From Cohnella thailandensis (lineage in GTDB: Bacteria > Bacillota > Bacilli > Paenibacillales > Paenibacillaceae): a stretch of DNA of 33,216 bases. Below the pieces are notes generated by a model. That model searched no databases. It was not told the origin of the DNA and saw only the letters and a program-made list of their open reading frames with translations. Positions 30,904-33,216 of the stretch are shown here, piece after piece. Numbering within the stretch: the first letter of the stretch is position 1; each line of letters opens with the position of its first letter. The stretch covers positions 1-33,216 of the forward strand of contig NZ_JACJVQ010000031.1 in the NCBI RefSeq assembly GCF_014212135.1, read 5' to 3'. Position numbers and translations under genes: made by a program.

Positions 30904-30963
30904 ATGCCCAAGTTCAAGGTCACTTTTCTAACCAATGGTCAACGGTTCGTCATACAAGCCTAA
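30904..30963 (+). other. 19-codon ORF with good ribosome-binding site upstream of spoVT
   Basis: ATG at 30904 behind GGGAGGGG with 9-base spacing encodes MPKFKVTFLTNGQRFVIQA. The peptide is amphipathic and plausible, and the Shine-Dalgarno is better than that of spoVT. Could be a small peptide, a leader ORF or the remains of a longer gene. Confidence 0.35.
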
Positions 30964-31037
30964 CGTTCGTAAACGTCCGCAAGCGGCAGGCTGATTCCAG
31001 GGTTAATCACATCCAAGAAAGTGGGGCAACACGAGCT

Positions 31038-31580
31038 ATGAAAGCAACCGGGATTGTACGTCGCATTGATGACCTCGGTCGGGTCGTTATTCCAAAAGAA
31101 ATTCGCCGCACGCTCCGCATTCGCGAAGGGGATCCGCTCGAGATCTTCGTGGACCGGGACGGGGAAGTCATTCTCAAGAAGTATTCGCCGATTGGAGAGC
31201 TGGGCGACTTCGCCAAGGAGTATGCCGAATCGTTATACGAGAGCACGGGCCATACTGCGATTATCTCGGACCGGGATACCTTCATCGCCGTGGCGGGCGC
31301 TTCGAAGAAGGAGTATATAGACAAGCCGGTCGGCAGCATGCTCGAGAATTGCATGGACAACCGCAAAATCATCGTCGAATCGCAGTCGGGCAGCTACGAG
31401 ATCCTTCGCGACAACGCGGAGACGTTCAGCTCCTTCGCGATGGCGCCGATCGTGGCGGGCGGCGATCCGATCGGAACGGTCATTCTGATCAGCAAGGACG
31501 ATAACGTTAAGATGGGCGAGCTGGAGAGCAAGATGGTCGAGACGGCGGCCGGCTTCCTGGCCAAGCAGATGGAGCAATAG
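31038..31580 (+). CDS. spoVT: Stage V sporulation regulator SpoVT
   Basis: A 180-residue forespore transcription regulator (178 in B. subtilis) that tunes sigma-G genes. Residues 1-50 form the AbrB-type DNA-binding domain (MKATGIVRRIDDLGRVVIPK, RRTLRIREGDPLEIFVDRDG). Residues about 60-180 form a GAF-like domain (GHTAIISDRDTFIAVAGA, MAPIVAGGDPIGTVILIS). The start at 31038 matches the family and has AAAGTGGGG 11 bases upstream; an in-frame ATG at 30759 would add 93 unrelated residues. I could not find a convincing sigma-G promoter. It is the paralogue of the abrB product in this window. Confidence 0.95.
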   Translation: MKATGIVRRIDDLGRVVIPKEIRRTLRIREGDPLEIFVDRDGEVILKKYSPIGELGDFAKEYAESLYESTGHTAIISDRDTFIAVAGASKKEYIDKPVGSMLENCMDNRKIIVESQSGSYEILRDNAETFSSFAMAPIVAGGDPIGTVILISKDDNVKMGELESKMVETAAGFLAKQMEQ

Positions 31581-31625
31581 AACGGACAAAACTCGCCTGA
31601 GATCCGAGTATTCCCCATAAACGAT

Positions 31626-31671
31626 AAAAGCTTCCCGGAGGTGGTTCGTTCACTTGGCGGCGGAGCTTTTT
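31626..31671 (+). terminator. Terminator after spoVT
   Basis: AAAAGCT(T)CC pairs with GGAGCTTTT across a long GC-rich loop that can fold further; ends in a T run. Confidence 0.6.
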
Positions 31672-31750
31672 CATTATGGCTGCGCGGGCGGGGACCGTCA
31701 TGGGCAAGCCGCTTCGGACCGGCGAGTCGGACGAGCCTTCCCGAGGTTTG

Positions 31751-31759
31751 TGTTATAAT
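31751..31759 (+). promoter_or_regulatory. Extended -10 promoter of the flippase gene
   Basis: TGTTATAAT, identical to those before rnmV and ispE and to veg P2; no -35 is visible. Confidence 0.65.
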
Positions 31760-31814
31760 GCTTCATGGATGGTTAACCAATCTTTGCGTTCGCTACCTAG
31801 GAAAGGAATGCTCC

Positions 31815-33216
31815 ATGAAGACGGATAGGGGAAAATCCGCAGGCGGGAGCTCTGCCCTTTGGCAGAGCGCGGCTCTCCTGGGAGGGGCCGCTCTGCTCTC
31901 GAAGCTGATCGGCACCTTCCAGAAGATTCCGCTGCAGAACCTGGCGGGCGACGAGGTGTTCGGTCTCTACAGCGCCGTCTATTCGCTCGCCGTCATGTGG
32001 ATGACGCTCGCGTCGGCAGGCGTTCCGATCGCGGTATCCGTGCTTGTCGCGGAGCGGGCGGCGGATGGCGACGAGGCCGGAATTCGGCGGGTGCTCCGCT
32101 ACTCCTTGGTCGTTCTCACCGCCAGCGGTCTGATCGCCTTCGCGATTCTGCTGCTCGGGGCGGATCTCTTCGCGGAGTGGATGGGCGTCCAGGAGGCGGC
32201 TCAGGCGATTCGCACCTCTTCGCTGGCGCTGCTGTTCGCCCCGATGACCGCCGCGCTTAGGGGCTACTCCCAAGGCCGGATGCGGATGCTGGGCCCCGCC
32301 GTGTCCCAGCTCTCCGAGCAGACGGCCCGCGTCGCGTTTATGCTGGTCGCCTTGCTATTGGCGGTCGATCACGCATGGTCGACCGGAGCGACGGCCGCCG
32401 CCGTTCACGGCGGGCTTGCGATCGGCGGAGCCGCCGGGCTGGCGGTTATGGCCGCGATGCTCTGGCGGGAGCGTAAGGCTTCAGGGCCTCGGGCTCCGTC
32501 AGAGGCTCGCTCCGGGGCAGCCGCTTCCTCGCCGCCAAGGACCGAGAGGGAATCCCGAGGAGCCTTGCTTCGCCGAATCCTTGCCGTCGCCTTGCCGGTC
32601 GCGGCCGGCTCGATCGTCGCGCCTCTCTTCGGGCTGATCGACGCCTTCACGCTGCCGCGCCTTCTGCAGAGCGCCGGCTCCACGGCGGCCGAGGCGATGG
32701 CCTCCTTCGGCGAGTACAACCGCGGCATCGCGCTGCTGCAGCTCATCGTCATGGCGGCGGGCGGCGCTTCCGGCGCCCTGGTCCCTGCGTTGACGGCGGC
32801 TCGGACGCGAGGGGACCTGGGCGGCCAGCGGCGGCAGGCGGCATTCGCGCTTCGCCTCGGCTGGTGGTTCGGCGGCGCCGCCGCCCTTGGGCTCGCCCTG
32901 CTCGCCCGGCCGGTCAACATAGCGTTGTTCGCCGATGCGGGAGGCACGACGGCGATGGCGATCATGGCTTTCGCGGCGCTAGGCGGCACGCTCCAGGCGA
33001 TCGGCGCCTCGCTGCTGCAAGGGCTCGGCGACCTTCGTTCGCCCGCCGTGCATCTCGCCGTCGCCGCGCTGATCAAGGCGGCGCTCAACGCGCTGCTCGC
33101 GCCCGGCTTCGGCATCGACGGCGCAGCCGTCGCCGCGCTTGCCGCCTACGGCTCGGCCGCGCTGCTCAACGCGCTCGCGCTGCGCCGTCTCCTGCCGCCG
33201 CGCGCCGCCTTAGACG
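31815..33216 (+). CDS. SpoVB/MurJ-type polysaccharide flippase (YabM-like), 3' end cut by window
   Basis: The first 467 codons of a multi-span protein of the MOP/polysaccharide-transporter superfamily; no stop before the window ends. The N-terminus LWQSAALLGGAALLSKLIGT and IPLQNLAGDEVFGLYSAVYS, the TLASAGVPIAVSVLVAE segment and LRGYSQGRMRMLGPAVSQLSEQ are typical of the SpoVB/YabM branch, which moves lipid-linked wall precursors. About a dozen hydrophobic helices can be counted. A hydrophilic insert (about residues 215-255, RKASGPRAPSEARSGAAASS) breaks the middle. GAAAGGAA lies 6 bases before the ATG. The coding end is visibly richer in GCG/GCC/CTG codons than the rest of the window. The position matches B. 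subtilis yabM. Confidence 0.92.
   Translation, partial: MKTDRGKSAGGSSALWQSAALLGGAALLSKLIGTFQKIPLQNLAGDEVFGLYSAVYSLAVMWMTLASAGVPIAVSVLVAERAADGDEAGIRRVLRYSLVVLTASGLIAFAILLLGADLFAEWMGVQEAAQAIRTSSLALLFAPMTAALRGYSQGRMRMLGPAVSQLSEQTARVAFMLVALLLAVDHAWSTGATAAAVHGGLAIGGAAGLAVMAAMLWRERKASGPRAPSEARSGAAASSPPRTERESRGALLRRILAVALPVAAGSIVAPLFGLIDAFTLPRLLQSAGSTAAEAMASFGEYNRGIALLQLIVMAAGGASGALVPALTAARTRGDLGGQRRQAAFALRLGWWFGGAAALGLALLARPVNIALFADAGGTTAMAIMAFAALGGTLQAIGASLLQGLGDLRSPAVHLAVAALIKAALNALLAPGFGIDGAAVAALAAYGSAALLNALALRRLLPPRAALD

Noticed and set aside
30951..30957. CATACAA as a sigma-G -10 for spoVT.
   Set aside because: No -35 element at 17-18 bases upstream.
30759..31037. In-frame N-terminal extension of SpoVT by 93 residues.
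   Set aside because: The extension is not part of the SpoVT family, and the known N-terminus MKATGIVRRIDDLGR begins at 31038. GGAAGGAC before ATG 30759 is too close to be a good site.
32405..33115. A 236-codon minus-strand frame in the last gene region.
   Set aside because: Ala/Ser/Pro/Arg low-complexity translation, opposite the clear membrane helices of the SpoVB-like flippase.

Overview
The window looks like the origin-proximal chromosome of a spore-forming, moderately GC-rich Bacillales, most probably Paenibacillaceae (Paenibacillus/Cohnella type). Gene order follows the Bacillus subtilis interval from the rrnA operon end to yabM: 5S rRNA, csfB/gin, yaaO-like, tmk, yaaQ/darA, yaaR, holB, yaaT, yabA, trmN6, rsmI, abrB, tatD, yabE, rnmV, ksgA, yabG, veg, sspF, ispE, purR, ridA, spoVG, glmU, prs, ctc, pth, fin, mfd, spoVT, spoVB-like. 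The genus is inferred from gene order and protein resemblance only.

Layout. 1-450: end of an rRNA operon (spacer, 5S, terminator). 457-966 (minus): small membrane protein. 1058-4366: Gin anti-sigma factor with a forespore-type promoter, a PLP decarboxylase and a polytopic membrane protein. 4434-8282: tmk-darA-yaaR, a terminator, then holB-yaaT-yabA. 8447-10203: two RNA methyltransferases coupled by an ATGA overlap. 10255-10950: abrB (minus) and a divergent control region rich in Spo0A boxes. 10951-13055: HD-domain phosphohydrolase and TatD. 13056-13722: a cyclic-di-AMP (ydaO/yuaA) riboswitch and terminator ahead of a YabE-like cell-wall protein. 15107-20674: rnmV-ksgA, yabG, veg, sspF, ispE, purR-ridA. 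20724-25383: spoVG, glmU, prs, ctc, a small minus-strand gene, pth. 25491-31580: fin, mfd, a PrsA-like foldase lipoprotein, a leader-like interval with several tiny ORFs, spoVT. 31815-end: SpoVB/MurJ-type flippase, cut by the window edge.

How it fits together. Core replication, repair and translation functions (tmk, holB, yabA, mfd, rnmV, ksgA, rsmI, pth, ctc) are interleaved with envelope precursor genes (glmU, spoVB-like, ispE) and sporulation control (gin, fin, abrB, spoVG, spoVT, yabG, sspF). Sequence matches to sigma-A, sigma-H, sigma-F/G, sigma-K and a sigma-B-like promoter sit at the genes where B. subtilis knowledge would place them. Two cyclic-di-AMP sensors occur here, the DarA protein and the riboswitch.

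Differences from B. subtilis order are the absence of yazA and metS, the HD gene next to abrB, a membrane protein before tmk, a small minus-strand gene before pth, and the foldase between mfd and spoVT. I see no mobile elements, prophage, CRISPR or tRNA genes. No wholly new system is demonstrable; the most promising unexplained structures are the Spo0A-box clusters between abrB and the HD gene, the hairpin abutting the fin ribosome-binding site, and the tiny ORFs before spoVT.
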